Notes: generated by a model from the letters alone, not told the origin. DNA of 64,000 nt from Actinoallomurus sp963823735 (GCA_963823735.1 CAWGMO010000003.1:806001-870000); one strand, 5' to 3'. Counted from the stretch's first letter, positions 38,272 through 47,762 are shown. Program-made: numbers and translations.

Positions 38272-39306
38272 ATGGACTTCGCGTTCTCCGAGGAGCAGGA
38301 GCAGCTCCGCGGCTTCGCCCGCGACTTCCTCGCCGGACGCTACGACGACGTGACGATCGCGCGCATCGCCGACTCCGAGACCGGGGTCGACGCCGAGGTG
38401 TGGCCCAAGCTGGCCGAGCTGGGCTGGCTCGACTCCGAGCTGACCTTCCTCGACCAGGCGGTGCTGTTCGAGGAGACCGGCCGCGGCTGCTCCCCGCGCC
38501 GTACCTGTCCACGATGGCCCTCGCCGCGCCCGCGCTGGACGCCGAGACGGCCAAGCGGATCTCCGAGGGCACGCTGAAGGCGACGCTCGCGTGGGCCGAG
38601 GCCGGGCGGCCGCAGGGCCTGCTCGACCCCGTGGCCGACCGAGGTCTCCGGCGACCGGCTGACCGGCGAGAAGGTCCTCGTCCCCGACGGCGCCTCGGCG
38701 GACCTGTTCGTCGTCAGCGCCGCCGGCGGGCTGTACGCCGTCGACGCGCCGGACGCCGTCGTGACCCCGCACACCGCCCTCGACGGCACCCGCCGGGCGG
38801 CGACCGTCCGCTTCGACGGCGCGCCCGCGCGAGCCCTCGCGACCGGCGAGGACGCACGCGTCCTCCTCGGGCGGATCCGCGACCACGCGCTACGCCGCCG
38901 TGGCCTGGAGGGCGTCGGCGTCGCGCAGCGCGCGCTGGACCTCCTGGTCGCCTACGCGAAGGAGCGCGAGCAGTTCGGCCGCCCGATCGGCGTCTACCAG
39001 GCCGTGTCGCACAAGGCGTCGGACACCTACGTGCGCCTGCAGCGAGGCGCGCTCGCTGGCCTACTGGGCGGCGTGGTGCGTGTCCGAGGGCGACGACATG
39101 GCCGCCAGGCGTGCCTGGCCGCCAAGTCCTTCGCGGCCGACACCGCGGTGTACGCCTGCGAGAACGCCATCCAGGGCCACGGCGGGATCGGCTTCACCTG
39201 GGAGCACGTCCTGCACCGCTACTACAAGCGCGCGCAGTGGCTGGCCGCCTTCGACGGCCCGTCGCGTGCCCAGCGCGCGGAGGTCGCGGCCTTCCTCCTG
39301 GACTGA
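38272..39306 (+). pseudogene. Second acyl-CoA dehydrogenase, multiply frameshifted
   Basis: Starts 2 nt after the first with ATG 38272 (MDFAFSEEQEQLRGFARDFL), a normal acyl-CoA dehydrogenase N-terminus. The frame then jumps several times: PAPYLSTMALAAPALDAETA (about 38500), KVLVPDGASADLFVV, GRIRDHALRRRGLEGVGVAQ, YAKEREQFGRPIGVYQAVSH and finally AYACENAIQGHGG-like GGIGFTWEHVLHRYYKRAQW. One internal break pair at about 39050/39115 flips the frame out and back. The C-terminal segment with the substrate-binding EQFGRPIGVYQAV and catalytic-region GHGGIGFTWE is intact. The two genes probably encode a heteromeric acyl-CoA dehydrogenase, common in actinomycete lipid or steroid catabolism. Confidence 0.8.
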
Positions 39307-39368
39307 CCCTGATGTGCGCCGGGTGATGATATCGTCACGCATCGTCACTCGGCGCTGGAGGGGTTCTG

Positions 39369-41021
39369 GTGCTTCGCGGAGCGATGTGCGCGGCGCTCCT
39401 GCTCGCCTGCGCGGCGGGCTGCGGCGCGCCGCGCGGCGGTGTCACCCGCGGCGGGGCGTACGACATCGGGCTCACGCCGCGCGCCCGAGTCCGTGACGGC
39501 GGCACGCTGAGGCTGGCGACGACGGAGTTCCCCGCGCAGTGGAACTCCTGGCACCTCGGCGGCACCGGCCTCGACACGGCCCGCGTCCTGCGCGCGATGA
39601 TGCCGTGGCTGTTCCGCAGCGACCAGTACGGCCGGGTCACCGCCGACCGCGACTACCTCGTACGCGCCCGGGTCACGCGCGTACGGCCGCGGCAGGTCGT
39701 CACGTACGACCTCAACCCGAGGGCGTACTGGTCCGACGGCACGCCGCTCGGCTACCGCGACTTCCGCGCCCTGTGGCGTGCCTGCGCCGGGCGCGATCCG
39801 GCGTACCCGGTCACCGCCTCGACCGGCTACGAGCGGATCGCGAGCGTGCGCCGCGGCGCGGACGACCGGCAGGTCGTCGTCACCTTCGCCCGCCCGTTCG
39901 GCGAGTGGCGCGCCCTGTTCAGCCCGCTGTACCCCGCCCGCGCGATCTCCACCCCGGCGGCCTGGAACACCGCCTGGCTCGACCGCGTACCCGTCACCGC
40001 CGGGCCGTTCCGCCCCGAGCGCGTCGACCGTACGGCCGGGGCGATCTCGATCGTGCGCGACCCGCGGTGGTGGGGGCCGAGGGCCAGGCTCGACCGGGTC
40101 GTCTTCCGCTACGTCGCGCGCGACGCCATGCCCGAGGCGTTCGCCGACGGTGAGATCGACGCGTTCGACGCCGGGCCCGACCTGGCGGCGTACCGGCGGG
40201 CCGCCACCGTGCCCGGCGCCGTCGTGCGCACCGCCGACGGCCCCGACTTCACCCAGCTCACCTTCAACGCCGCCGCGCCGCACCTGACCTCGGCGGCCGT
40301 GCGCCGCGCGGTGGGCCTGGCCGTCGACCGCGCGGCGATCGCCAGGTCGGCCCTGAACGGCCTCGGCCGCCCGGCACGCCCGCTCGACGACCACGTGTAC
40401 GTCGGCACCCAGCGCGGGTACCGCGACAACGCCGGGGCGCTCGGCGCGTACGACCCGGCGCGCGCCGCGCGGCTCCTCGACGGGGCCGGGTGGCGGCTCA
40501 ACGGCCGCGTCCGCGTACGGAACGGCCGGCCGCTGACGCTGCGCTACGTGTACCCGGCGAGCGCGGCCACGAGCCGGCGCACCGGCGAGCTGGTCCAGGA
40601 CACGCTCGGGCGCGTCGGCGTACGCGTCGAGCTCCGCCCGGTCGCCGACAGCGGCTTCTTCACGGACCATCTCGTCCCCGGCGACTTCGACCTCGCGCCG
40701 TTCTCGTGGATCGGCTCGGCGTTCCCGATCTCCGGCATGAGGTCGATCTACGGCCGTCCGCGCGGCGGCGGCCCGCAGCAGAACCTCGCCCGCGTCGGCT
40801 CACGGCGGCTCGACGCCCTGCTCGACCGCGCCGTCGCCGAGCCCGACCCGGCCAGGGCCCGCCGGTACGCCGACCGCGCCGACGCGATGATCTGGGCCGA
40901 GGGCCACTCGCTTCCGCTCTACCAGCGCCCCCAGATCGTGCCGGTACGCCGGAACCTCGCCAACTGGGGCGCGTTCGGCCTCGACGACCCGGTGTGGACC
41001 GACGTCGGCTTCACGAAGTAG
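39369..41021 (+). CDS. Peptide/opine-type ABC transporter substrate-binding lipoprotein (family 5)
   Basis: A 550-residue protein from GTG 39369 with a lipobox ACAAGC near residue 18. It has the family 5 fold: GGTLRLATTEFPAQWNSWH near the start, YDLNPRAYWSDGTPLGYRDF, AGPFRPERVDRTAGA, and ALTLRYVYPAS-type segments (PLTLRYVYPASAATSRRTG). Oligopeptide- and opine-binding proteins of this type work with two permeases and two ATPases, but none is encoded next to it, so it must share a transporter elsewhere or act as a sensor. It ends in a hairpin terminator. Confidence 0.9.
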   Translation: MLRGAMCAALLLACAAGCGAPRGGVTRGGAYDIGLTPRARVRDGGTLRLATTEFPAQWNSWHLGGTGLDTARVLRAMMPWLFRSDQYGRVTADRDYLVRARVTRVRPRQVVTYDLNPRAYWSDGTPLGYRDFRALWRACAGRDPAYPVTASTGYERIASVRRGADDRQVVVTFARPFGEWRALFSPLYPARAISTPAAWNTAWLDRVPVTAGPFRPERVDRTAGAISIVRDPRWWGPRARLDRVVFRYVARDAMPEAFADGEIDAFDAGPDLAAYRRAATVPGAVVRTADGPDFTQLTFNAAAPHLTSAAVRRAVGLAVDRAAIARSALNGLGRPARPLDDHVYVGTQRGYRDNAGALGAYDPARAARLLDGAGWRLNGRVRVRNGRPLTLRYVYPASAATSRRTGELVQDTLGRVGVRVELRPVADSGFFTDHLVPGDFDLAPFSWIGSAFPISGMRSIYGRPRGGGPQQNLARVGSRRLDALLDRAVAEPDPARARRYADRADAMIWAEGHSLPLYQRPQIVPVRRNLANWGAFGLDDPVWTDVGFTK

Positions 41022-41045
41022 GGCGGGCACCCGAGGTGCCCGCCC
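41021..41045. terminator. Bidirectional hairpin between the binding-protein and glycosyltransferase genes
   Basis: GGGCGGGCACC / GGTGCCCGCCC, perfect 11-bp stem with a 3-nt loop, starting at the last base of the upstream stop codon. It lies between two convergent genes. Confidence 0.85.
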
Positions 41046-41055
41046 GACTCCGAAC

Positions 41056-43083
41056 TCAGCCGCAGCGGTACAGGCCACTCGTGGATGTGGACGCCGATGT
41101 GGACGCGCCGTACGCCGAGGCCGGCACGGCCGTGCAGTTCTGCCGCACCCAGGACGACACCGCGGAGCTGCCTCCGCCGCGGCCCGGCCCGCCCTCTCCG
41201 GTCAGCACGTAGTGCAGCTTCCCGGCCTTCACCAGCGACTGGAGCTTCGCCGTGGTCATGGCGTTGTCGCTGCCGGTGAAGCCGAACATCGACAGCGCGG
41301 GCCTTCCCGTCTGAAGAATGATCGACGCGGCCGACTGCGAGTTGCTCACCGCGACCAGCCAGGTGGCCGAGCCCTGGTTCTTCTCCAGGTAGGAGACCAA
41401 CTGCGAGCTGATGTCACCGCCCATGCGCGGGCCGCCCACGCCCGGCCCGCCTCCGGCCTGGCCGGGCGGCCGGGCGCCGTTCGGCGGGCCGCCGGGGAAG
41501 CCGCCGCGTTCGATCATCTCCCGTACCCGCGCCGGCATCTGCCCGCCGCCGGGAGGGCCGCCGCGCGTCCCGGGGCCGCCGAAGCCGCCGCCCGACGAGG
41601 GGCCCGCGAGCGGGTTCGAGCCGTTCGTGCCGCCGGACGCCGCCGCCGACACCGCGTACGCCGCCGGTCCGGCCAGGCAGGCCGCGAGGCCCGCGACCGC
41701 GGCGACCGCCGCGAGCCGGCCGAACGCGCCGAACCGCGCCGCGACCAGGCCGAGCACGGCGACCACGGTGAGGACCGCGACCGTCCAGGCCAGCCAGGGG
41801 TGCCACGACGGCGTGCGGTGCAGGACGGTGAACGCCCAGATTCCGGTGCCCGCGACCGCGAGCGGCAGCACCCAGCCCCACACCGACGAGCGGCGCTCGA
41901 ACAGCAGTACCGCTCCGATGCCGGTCAGCGCGCCGACCGCCGGGCCGAGCGCGGTCGTGTAGTACGGGTGCATCGTGCCGTTGGCGAAGCTGAACACCAG
42001 GTAGTGCACGAGCAGCCAGCCGCCCCACAGCACCAGCGACGCGCGGGCCAGGTCGGCGCGCGGCCGTCTCCGGTACAGGACGACCCCGGCGACGAACGCG
42101 AGCGCGGCGAACGGCAGCAGCCACGAGATCTGGCCGCCGAGGATGTCGCCGAACAGGCGTCCCGGGCCGGACGCGCCGGAGAACCCGCCGCCCCCGCCTC
42201 CGCCGGGGCCGCCGCCCTCCTGGCCGGTGACCCGGCCCAGGCCGTTGTAGCCGATGACGAGGTCCCACACCGTGCCGTCCGTGCTGCCGCCGATGTACGG
42301 GCGGCTGCCCGCCGGGACGAGGTCGACGATCACCATCCACCAGAAGCTGGAGACCGCGAGCACGGCCCCGGCGGCGAGCAGGTGCCGGACGCGGCGGACC
42401 GCGCCGCCCGGCGCGAACGCCAGGTAGGCGAAGGCCAGCGCGGGCAGCAGCAGGTACGCCTGGAGCATCTTGGTGTTGAAGCCGCAGCCGAGGAAGAACG
42501 CCGAGGCCAGCAGCCAGCGCAGCCGCCCCGACTCCAGCGCCCGCTGGCAGGCCCACGCGGACAGCACCAGCAGGAGCACCAGCAGCGTGTCCGGGTTGTT
42601 GTCGCGGTTGATCGCCACCGTGATCGGCGTCAGCGTCAGCACGAGCGCCGCGATCAGCCCGGCGGCCGGCCCGAACACGCGCCGCACCATGGCGTACAGC
42701 ACGCCGACCGCCGCGACACCCATGACGACCTCGGGCAGCAGCAGGCTCCACGTGGAGAACCCGAACACCCGCGCGCTCAGCTCCATGACCCAAAGGGCCA
42801 TCGGCGGCTTGTCGACGGTGATGAAGGAGCCCGCGTCCAGCGAGCCGAAGAAGAACGCCTTCCAGCTCTGCGTCCCGCTCTTGACCGCGGCGGAGTAGAA
42901 GCTGTTCGCGTAGCCGGCGTGGGACAGACCCCAGGCGTACAGCGCCGTGGCCAGCAGCAGGATCGCGAGGAGGGCGGGCCGCGCCCAGCGGGGTTCGCCG
43001 GGCGGGCCGAACGCCAGGCGCCTGGTGCGGCTCGGAGGTCGCGCGGGCCCGGTCGTGGCGGGCTCGGACAGCTGAGTGGTCAT
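41056..43083 (-). CDS. Family 39 glycosyltransferase (PMT/ArnT-like), membrane
   Basis: A 675-residue polytopic membrane enzyme. The first helix (WARPALLAILLLATALYAWG) is followed by the family loop GYANSFYSAAVKSGTQSWKA and FFFGSLDAGSFITVDKPPM, the Asp-Lys-Pro-Pro motif of PMT/ArnT enzymes, then NRDNNPDTLLVLLLVL and GCGFNTKMLQAYLLLPAL. It uses polyprenyl-phosphate sugars to glycosylate proteins or lipids outside the membrane. A Gly/Pro/Met-rich insert and a C-terminal domain (VSYLEKNQGSATWLVAVSNS) follow, the usual arrangement in this actinobacterial subgroup. It overlaps the GT2/GtrA gene by 4 bp, so the donor and the transferase are made together. Confidence 0.9.
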   Translation of the reverse strand: MTTQLSEPATTGPARPPSRTRRLAFGPPGEPRWARPALLAILLLATALYAWGLSHAGYANSFYSAAVKSGTQSWKAFFFGSLDAGSFITVDKPPMALWVMELSARVFGFSTWSLLLPEVVMGVAAVGVLYAMVRRVFGPAAGLIAALVLTLTPITVAINRDNNPDTLLVLLLVLSAWACQRALESGRLRWLLASAFFLGCGFNTKMLQAYLLLPALAFAYLAFAPGGAVRRVRHLLAAGAVLAVSSFWWMVIVDLVPAGSRPYIGGSTDGTVWDLVIGYNGLGRVTGQEGGGPGGGGGGGFSGASGPGRLFGDILGGQISWLLPFAALAFVAGVVLYRRRPRADLARASLVLWGGWLLVHYLVFSFANGTMHPYYTTALGPAVGALTGIGAVLLFERRSSVWGWVLPLAVAGTGIWAFTVLHRTPSWHPWLAWTVAVLTVVAVLGLVAARFGAFGRLAAVAAVAGLAACLAGPAAYAVSAAASGGTNGSNPLAGPSSGGGFGGPGTRGGPPGGGQMPARVREMIERGGFPGGPPNGARPPGQAGGGPGVGGPRMGGDISSQLVSYLEKNQGSATWLVAVSNSQSAASIILQTGRPALSMFGFTGSDNAMTTAKLQSLVKAGKLHYVLTGEGGPGRGGGSSAVSSWVRQNCTAVPASAYGASTSASTSTSGLYRCG

Positions 43084-44354
43084 CGGGAGGGCTCCTGGAG
43101 GACGGGCTCGTGCTCACGCCGGCGCCGGGGGTGGAAGACCCAGGCGCGCAGCAGCACGAAGCGGATGACGGCGGCGAACAGGTTGAGGGCGAACAGGGCG
43201 CCGACCTCGGCGATCCGGGGCGCGCCCGGCGCCATCGCGTGGACGGCGGCGAGGCCCGCGGTGCTGACGACGAGGCCGACGAGGAAGGCGACCCCGCCTT
43301 CCATCTGGTGCCGCACGGCGCCGCGCGAACCGCGGACGCCGAAGGTGAAGCGGCGGTTCGCGGCCGTGTTGGCGACGGCCGCGAGCAGGTACGAGACGAC
43401 GTTCGCGCTGATCACCGGCAGGAAGAGACGGAACAGCGCGTAGAGCGCGAGCTGGGCGGCCGTGCTGAAGACGCCGATGACGGCGAAGCTGGGGAGCTGC
43501 CTGCGCATGCCGTTCGGCAACCGTGCCTCCTCGGTACGCCTCGGCACCGGTACGCGGAACGCCCCCGAGAGGACCCGGCGCCCGACCCGCGCCATGCCGC
43601 GCAGGTCGTCCAGTGCCGTGCGCATGATGTCGACCCGGCTGTCGGGGTCGTCGATCCAGTCCACCGGCACCTCGTGGATGCGCAGGCCGTTGCGCTCGGC
43701 GAGCAGCAGCAGCTCGGTGTCGAAGAACCACGCCTCATCCTCGACGCCCGGCAGCAGCGCGCGTACGACCTCGGCGCGGCCGGCCTTGAAGCCGCACTGC
43801 GCGTCGGAGAAGTGCGCGGCGAGCGCGGTCCGCAGCAGCAGGTTGTACGTCCGGGAGATCAGCTCGCGCTTCGGCCCGCGTACGACGGCCGAGCCGCGCG
43901 AAAGCCGGCTGCCGATCGCCAGGTCGCTGTGGCCCGACACCAGCGGCGCGATCAGCGGCAGGAAGGCGTCCAGGTCCGTGGACAGGTCGACGTCCATGTA
44001 GGCGACCACGTCGGCGACGCTGGTGCCCCAGACGTGGCGCAACGCCCTGCCGCGTCCCTTGCGGTCCAGGTGGACGGCCTCGACCTCGGGGATCTCCAGC
44101 CGCAGGCGCTCGGCGATCGCCCACGTGCCGTCCGTGCTCGCGTTGTCCGCGATGGTGATCACGAAGCGGTAGGGGAATCGCTCACCGAGGTAGGCGTGCA
44201 GGCGGCGGACCGTGGCCGCCAGGACCCGCTCCTCGTTGTACACGGGGATGGCCACTTCGATCAGAGGGTCGCGGGATCCGTCCACGATGGGCTCCGGTGG
44301 CCGGTCCAGCAGTCCTGGTCCTGGACGCACCAGGGAGGTCGTCAGCTCGCTCAT
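43080..44354 (-). CDS. GT2 glycosyltransferase fused to GtrA domain (polyprenyl-phosphate sugar synthase)
   Basis: A 424-residue bifunctional protein. The GT2 domain (about 25-270) contains VAIPVYNEERVLAATVRRL, ITIADNASTDGTWAIAERL, the metal-binding DVDLSTDLDAF and GFKAGRAEVVRALLPG, typical of DPM1/polyprenyl-phosphate mannose or glucose synthases. The GtrA domain (about 290-410) has four helices (SFAVIGVFSTAAQLALYALF and so on) and probably flips the lipid-linked sugar. The downstream GT39 uses that donor. It is the first gene of this pair; a divergent open frame starts 131 bp away. Confidence 0.9.
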   Translation of the reverse strand: MSELTTSLVRPGPGLLDRPPEPIVDGSRDPLIEVAIPVYNEERVLAATVRRLHAYLGERFPYRFVITIADNASTDGTWAIAERLRLEIPEVEAVHLDRKGRGRALRHVWGTSVADVVAYMDVDLSTDLDAFLPLIAPLVSGHSDLAIGSRLSRGSAVVRGPKRELISRTYNLLLRTALAAHFSDAQCGFKAGRAEVVRALLPGVEDEAWFFDTELLLLAERNGLRIHEVPVDWIDDPDSRVDIMRTALDDLRGMARVGRRVLSGAFRVPVPRRTEEARLPNGMRRQLPSFAVIGVFSTAAQLALYALFRLFLPVISANVVSYLLAAVANTAANRRFTFGVRGSRGAVRHQMEGGVAFLVGLVVSTAGLAAVHAMAPGAPRIAEVGALFALNLFAAVIRFVLLRAWVFHPRRRREHEPVLQEPSR

Positions 44355-44484
44355 GAGGACAAGGTCGCGACCCAGAGTGGGAGCGATCTGAGCCGTCCAT
44401 TAACCGGGGATGAGAAACCGGGTCTCATCGGTCTCTCATATTCCGTACATCCGACGCTGAGAATGCGGGTCCAGCGTGGACACC

Positions 44485-44907
44485 ATGACGGACACGCGCG
44501 CGTTCACGGTGCTGGTCGCGGGGGCGGGACTCGACAGTGAGGCCCTCGCGGCGCTGGCGCCCGACCCGATCGAGGTGCGGGCGCACGCCGGCCGCCCGGC
44601 GTGCGTCGTCATCGGGTACGCCGACGCCGCCCAGGTACGCGCGGCGCTGGCCGCCTACCCGGACGCGCTCGTGCTGGCCGTGGCGCCGCTAGAGCCCGCG
44701 GCCACCGTCTTCGCCGCCGGTGCCGCCGCCTGCGTCCGCGAGGCCGACCTCCGCGTCGTCGCCGCCCAGCTCCGCGCCCTGTGGAGGCGTTGGCGAGCCG
44801 GGCAGCCGCAGCCAGGCGAGGGTTCCGCCGCCGTCCGCCGGTCCGAGCCGGATCTCCCCACCGGCCTCGGCGACCGCGCGCGCGGCGATCGCCAGTCCCA
44901 GCCCTGA
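44485..44907 (+). CDS. Hypothetical protein with receiver-like N-terminus
   Basis: A 140-codon open frame beginning MTDTRAFTVLVAGAGLDSEA. The first 95 residues (PACVVIGYADAAQVRAALAA, LVLAVAPLEPAATVFAAGAA) look like a degenerate response-regulator receiver with no obvious phospho-acceptor Asp at the usual place. The rest is antisense to the histidine-kinase gene, which ends at 44689; 219 bp overlap. Either the gene truly overlaps, or it is decayed and its end has been lost. No family can be named. Confidence is low. Confidence 0.4.
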   Translation: MTDTRAFTVLVAGAGLDSEALAALAPDPIEVRAHAGRPACVVIGYADAAQVRAALAAYPDALVLAVAPLEPAATVFAAGAAACVREADLRVVAAQLRALWRRWRAGQPQPGEGSAAVRRSEPDLPTGLGDRARGDRQSQP

Positions 44908-46164
44908 GCCGGGCAGCCCGCGGGCCGACGGCGAACGCCAGAACCGGTCGAACACGAACGGCAGGTCCTCCTCCGGGATGCCGGGGCCCTCGTCGCGTAC
45001 GGTCAGCTCGCCGTCGGCGAGGCGTACCGTCACGGTCCCGCCGGGCGGGCTGAACTTCACCGCGTTGTCGAGGAGGTTCACGACCGCGCGCTCCAGCGCC
45101 GCGGCGTCCCCGGTGACGTACCAGGGGGAAGCGGAGGCGTCGATCCGCAGGTCCGGGCCGCGCAGCCGCGCACGGCTCACCGCGCTGCCGGCGACGTCGT
45201 GCACGGCCACGACCTCCTCCGCGCGGGGCGCCTCGTCGCGCGAGAGGTCGAGCAGGTCGCCGACGAGGCTCGACAGCTCCACGAGCTGCGCCTTCACGTT
45301 GCCGAGCAGCTTGCTCTTGTCGGAGGGCGGCAGCGGGCGGCCCGTGGTCTCGCTGCGGATCATCAGGTCGACGTTGGTGCGCAGGCTGGTCAGCGGCGTG
45401 CGCAGCTCGTGGCCGGCGTCCACGATCAGTTGCTGCTGGCGGTCGCGGGAGCTGGCCAGCGCGCGGGTCATCGTGTTGAAGGACCGGCTCAGCCGGGCGA
45501 TCTCGTCCTTGCCGTCCGCCTCGATCGTGGTGTCGAGATCCTCGGTGCGGGCGATGTGCTCCACGGCGTCGGTGAGGCGGTCGACCGGCCGCAGCCCGGC
45601 ACGCGCGATGAGCAGGCCGGCCGTCGCGGCGCCGAGCACGCCGACCGCGCTGACCGCCACGAGCAGCAGCGCCAGGCTCTGGAGCGACCGCTCGACCGGG
45701 GCGAGCGGCCGTGCGACGGAGACGGCGGCGCCCGAGCCGGGCAGGTCGGGGCGGGTGAAGACGCGCACCGACGTGCCGTCCGCGGTCCTGCCGTCCCGGT
45801 AGGTCGGCCCCTGCAGGCCCTGGGCGACGGCGATGTCGCCGCGGGTGAGCACCAGCGGGTTCGTGGCGCCGGGAGGGTTGCACGACGTGCCGTCCCGCCA
45901 CACGACCTGCGCGGTCGGCAGGAAGCCCTTCAGCCGGTCGTCGTCGGGCCGCGGGCTGGAGCAGATCATGCGCGGCGAGCCGTGGTCATGGCCGCCGCCT
46001 CCGCCTCCGCCCGGGAAGGGGCCGGACAGCGACTGGTCGAGCTGGTCCATCATCCGGCCTCGTACGACGAACCAGCAGCCGACGGCGCAGGCCGCGACCG
46101 CGACGGCCACCGCCAGGCTCGTCAGCACGGCCAGCCTGGCGCGCAGCGACAGTCGCCTGCTCAT
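44689..46164 (-). CDS. Membrane sensor histidine kinase (MprB-like)
   Basis: A 491-residue kinase. One helix at about 12-32, an outside region (about 33-180) with a Gly/His cluster GGGGGGGHDHGSP and two Cys (ICSSPRP, GTSCNPP), a second helix (ALLLVAVSAVGVLGAATAGL), HAMP, the H-box DAGHELRTPLTSLRTNV (His about 251), and the ATP-binding N, G1 and G2 boxes (NLLDNAVKFS, VRDEGPGIPEEDL, GSGLGLAIAARAV). The last 35 residues (after LAWLRLP) are low-complexity and lie opposite the 44485 open frame. The ATG overlaps the response regulator stop by 4 nt. The extracellular HDHG patch could bind a metal, a guess. Confidence 0.92.
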   Translation of the reverse strand: MSRRLSLRARLAVLTSLAVAVAVAACAVGCWFVVRGRMMDQLDQSLSGPFPGGGGGGGHDHGSPRMICSSPRPDDDRLKGFLPTAQVVWRDGTSCNPPGATNPLVLTRGDIAVAQGLQGPTYRDGRTADGTSVRVFTRPDLPGSGAAVSVARPLAPVERSLQSLALLLVAVSAVGVLGAATAGLLIARAGLRPVDRLTDAVEHIARTEDLDTTIEADGKDEIARLSRSFNTMTRALASSRDRQQQLIVDAGHELRTPLTSLRTNVDLMIRSETTGRPLPPSDKSKLLGNVKAQLVELSSLVGDLLDLSRDEAPRAEEVVAVHDVAGSAVSRARLRGPDLRIDASASPWYVTGDAAALERAVVNLLDNAVKFSPPGGTVTVRLADGELTVRDEGPGIPEEDLPFVFDRFWRSPSARGLPGSGLGLAIAARAVAEAGGEIRLGPADGGGTLAWLRLPGSPTPPQGAELGGDDAEVGLADAGGGTGGEDGGRGL

Positions 46165-46844
46165 GCTTCCCGCAGGACGTAGCCGACGCCGCGCACGGTG
46201 TGGATCAGCCGGGGGTCGCCGGTCTTGCGCCGCAGGTACATCACGTAGACGTCGAGGGAGTTGGAGGCGGGCTCGAAGTCGAAGCCCCACACGGCCTCGA
46301 GGATCTGCTCGCGGGTGAGGACCTGGCGCGGGTGGCCGAGGAACATCTCCAGCAGGGAGTACTCGGTGCGCGTCAGGTCGAGGTCGCGGCCGTCGCGCGT
46401 GACCTCGCGGGTGAGGCGGTTCATCCGCAGGCCCGCGTACTCGGCGACGTCCTCGGCGGCGGCGCCGTCCGAGCGCGCCGTCAGCACGCTGCGGCGCAGC
46501 AGGGCGCGTACGCGGGCGAGCAGCTCGTCCAGCTCGAAGGGCTTCACGAGGTAGTCGTCGGCGCCGGCGTCGAGCCCGGTGACGCGGTCGCCGATCGTGT
46601 CGCGCGCGGTCAGCATCAGCACGGGCAGGGTGTCGCCGCGCGCGCGGAGCCGGCGGCAGGTGGTGAGCCCGTCCAGCCGGGGCATCAGGACGTCGAGGAT
46701 GACGAGGTCGTGCCGTGCCTCGTCGAGGCGGCCGATCGCGTCGAGGCCGTCGACGGCGGTCTCGACCTCGTAGTCCTCGAAGACCAGGCTGCTGACCAGG
46801 GACTCTCTGACCGCGGGTTCGTCATCTACCACCAGGATGCGCAC
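46161..46844 (-). CDS. OmpR/PhoB-family response regulator (MprA-like)
   Basis: A 227-residue regulator from GTG 46844 (MRILVVDDEPAVRESL), or possibly ATG 46865. The receiver has Asp7/Asp8, the phosphorylated Asp51 in LVILDVLMPRLDG, Thr in MLTARDTIGD and Lys in YLVKPFELDEL. The C-terminal winged helix reads RDLDLTRTEYSLLEMFLG and NSLDVYVMYLRRKTGDPR. It is translationally coupled to the histidine kinase. The GT39/GT2 pair is the likely regulated neighbour. Confidence 0.94.
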   Translation of the reverse strand: MRILVVDDEPAVRESLVSSLVFEDYEVETAVDGLDAIGRLDEARHDLVILDVLMPRLDGLTTCRRLRARGDTLPVLMLTARDTIGDRVTGLDAGADDYLVKPFELDELLARVRALLRRSVLTARSDGAAAEDVAEYAGLRMNRLTREVTRDGRDLDLTRTEYSLLEMFLGHPRQVLTREQILEAVWGFDFEPASNSLDVYVMYLRRKTGDPRLIHTVRGVGYVLREA

Positions 46845-46907
46845 AGCTAGCACGCTATTCGGCATCAGGCGTGAATCGGCCGCTGACCCTGGTTTCTCAT
46901 TGAAAAC

Positions 46908-47627
46908 TCAGGGGAGCGCGACCTCGACCGCCTGCCGGCTCGTGACGAAACGCGGGTTCCAGACGTAGAGCCCCGCGCTGTCGCCCGTGACGCCCGCCGT
47001 CACCGGCAGGGTCGTGGCGACCCTGACCAGGTAGCTGGCGCCGGCCGGGATGTACTGGTCCTCGTACTGCGTCTTGGGCGCCGGGTAGCCGAGGGTGTTC
47101 ACCACGCCGGTGTCGTCCGGCAGCGTGCACATGTCGGCGGGCGCGCCCGGCTGGGGCATGCAGCGGTTGCCGGCCAGCACGCTCGCCGGCACGGCCGCCC
47201 TCTTCACGAACAGGTCGGCCGGGAAGTCCAGCAGCGCGGGCGCGGTGCCCGTGTTGGTGATCATGTAGTCGATGTACGCGTAGGTCGTCCCCGCCGGCGG
47301 CTTGGCCCGTGTGCTCATGAGGGGCCGGTCGGACGTGCCGAACCTGACCGCCGCGAGCGAGTAGGTGAAGCCGTCGGGGGTGCTGACGTCGAGCGCGTCA
47401 CCGGTGTGGGGCTTGGGATGCGGCTTGGCGTCGATCGCGCTGGTCCGTACGGCCATCGGGTCCGGCGCGGGCTCCGCCCGGTCGCCGTGCGCGTGCCCGT
47501 AGACGACGAATCCGGCCGCCGCGGCGACCCCGACCACGCCGGTCACACCGCCCAGGACGCCGAGACGTGCGGTGCTGCGTGCCTTCTTGTGGCGCCGGTG
47601 GGAGTGGTGGGTCGAATCCAATGTCAT
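46908..47627 (-). CDS. Membrane-anchored exported protein, unknown
   Basis: A 239-residue protein starting at ATG 47627 (CAAAGGG just before it). A His/Lys-rich cytoplasmic tail (STHHSHRRHKKARST) leads into one hydrophobic helix (LGVLGGVTGVVGVAAAAGFV), then an outside domain of about 190 residues. Strands such as GTTYAYIDYMITNTG, LLDFPADLFVK and SYLVRVATTLPV suggest an immunoglobulin-like beta sandwich as in DUF4352-type proteins. Two Cys (NRCMPQ, DMCTLP) may pair. It lies just downstream of the two-component system start, same strand, but separated by 63 nt. Function unknown. Confidence 0.72.
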   Translation of the reverse strand: MTLDSTHHSHRRHKKARSTARLGVLGGVTGVVGVAAAAGFVVYGHAHGDRAEPAPDPMAVRTSAIDAKPHPKPHTGDALDVSTPDGFTYSLAAVRFGTSDRPLMSTRAKPPAGTTYAYIDYMITNTGTAPALLDFPADLFVKRAAVPASVLAGNRCMPQPGAPADMCTLPDDTGVVNTLGYPAPKTQYEDQYIPAGASYLVRVATTLPVTAGVTGDSAGLYVWNPRFVTSRQAVEVALP

Positions 47628-47762
47628 CCCTTTGGATGTAAGCCGTGCGGGTGCGCCCCGTGACGCAGAGGGATCAATTCGCACATGAACCCCATGCGGC
47701 ACGGGGGCAAAACATAGCAAAGCAACACCCGGCCTGGCTCTGACAATTGCAGTGACCTATTG

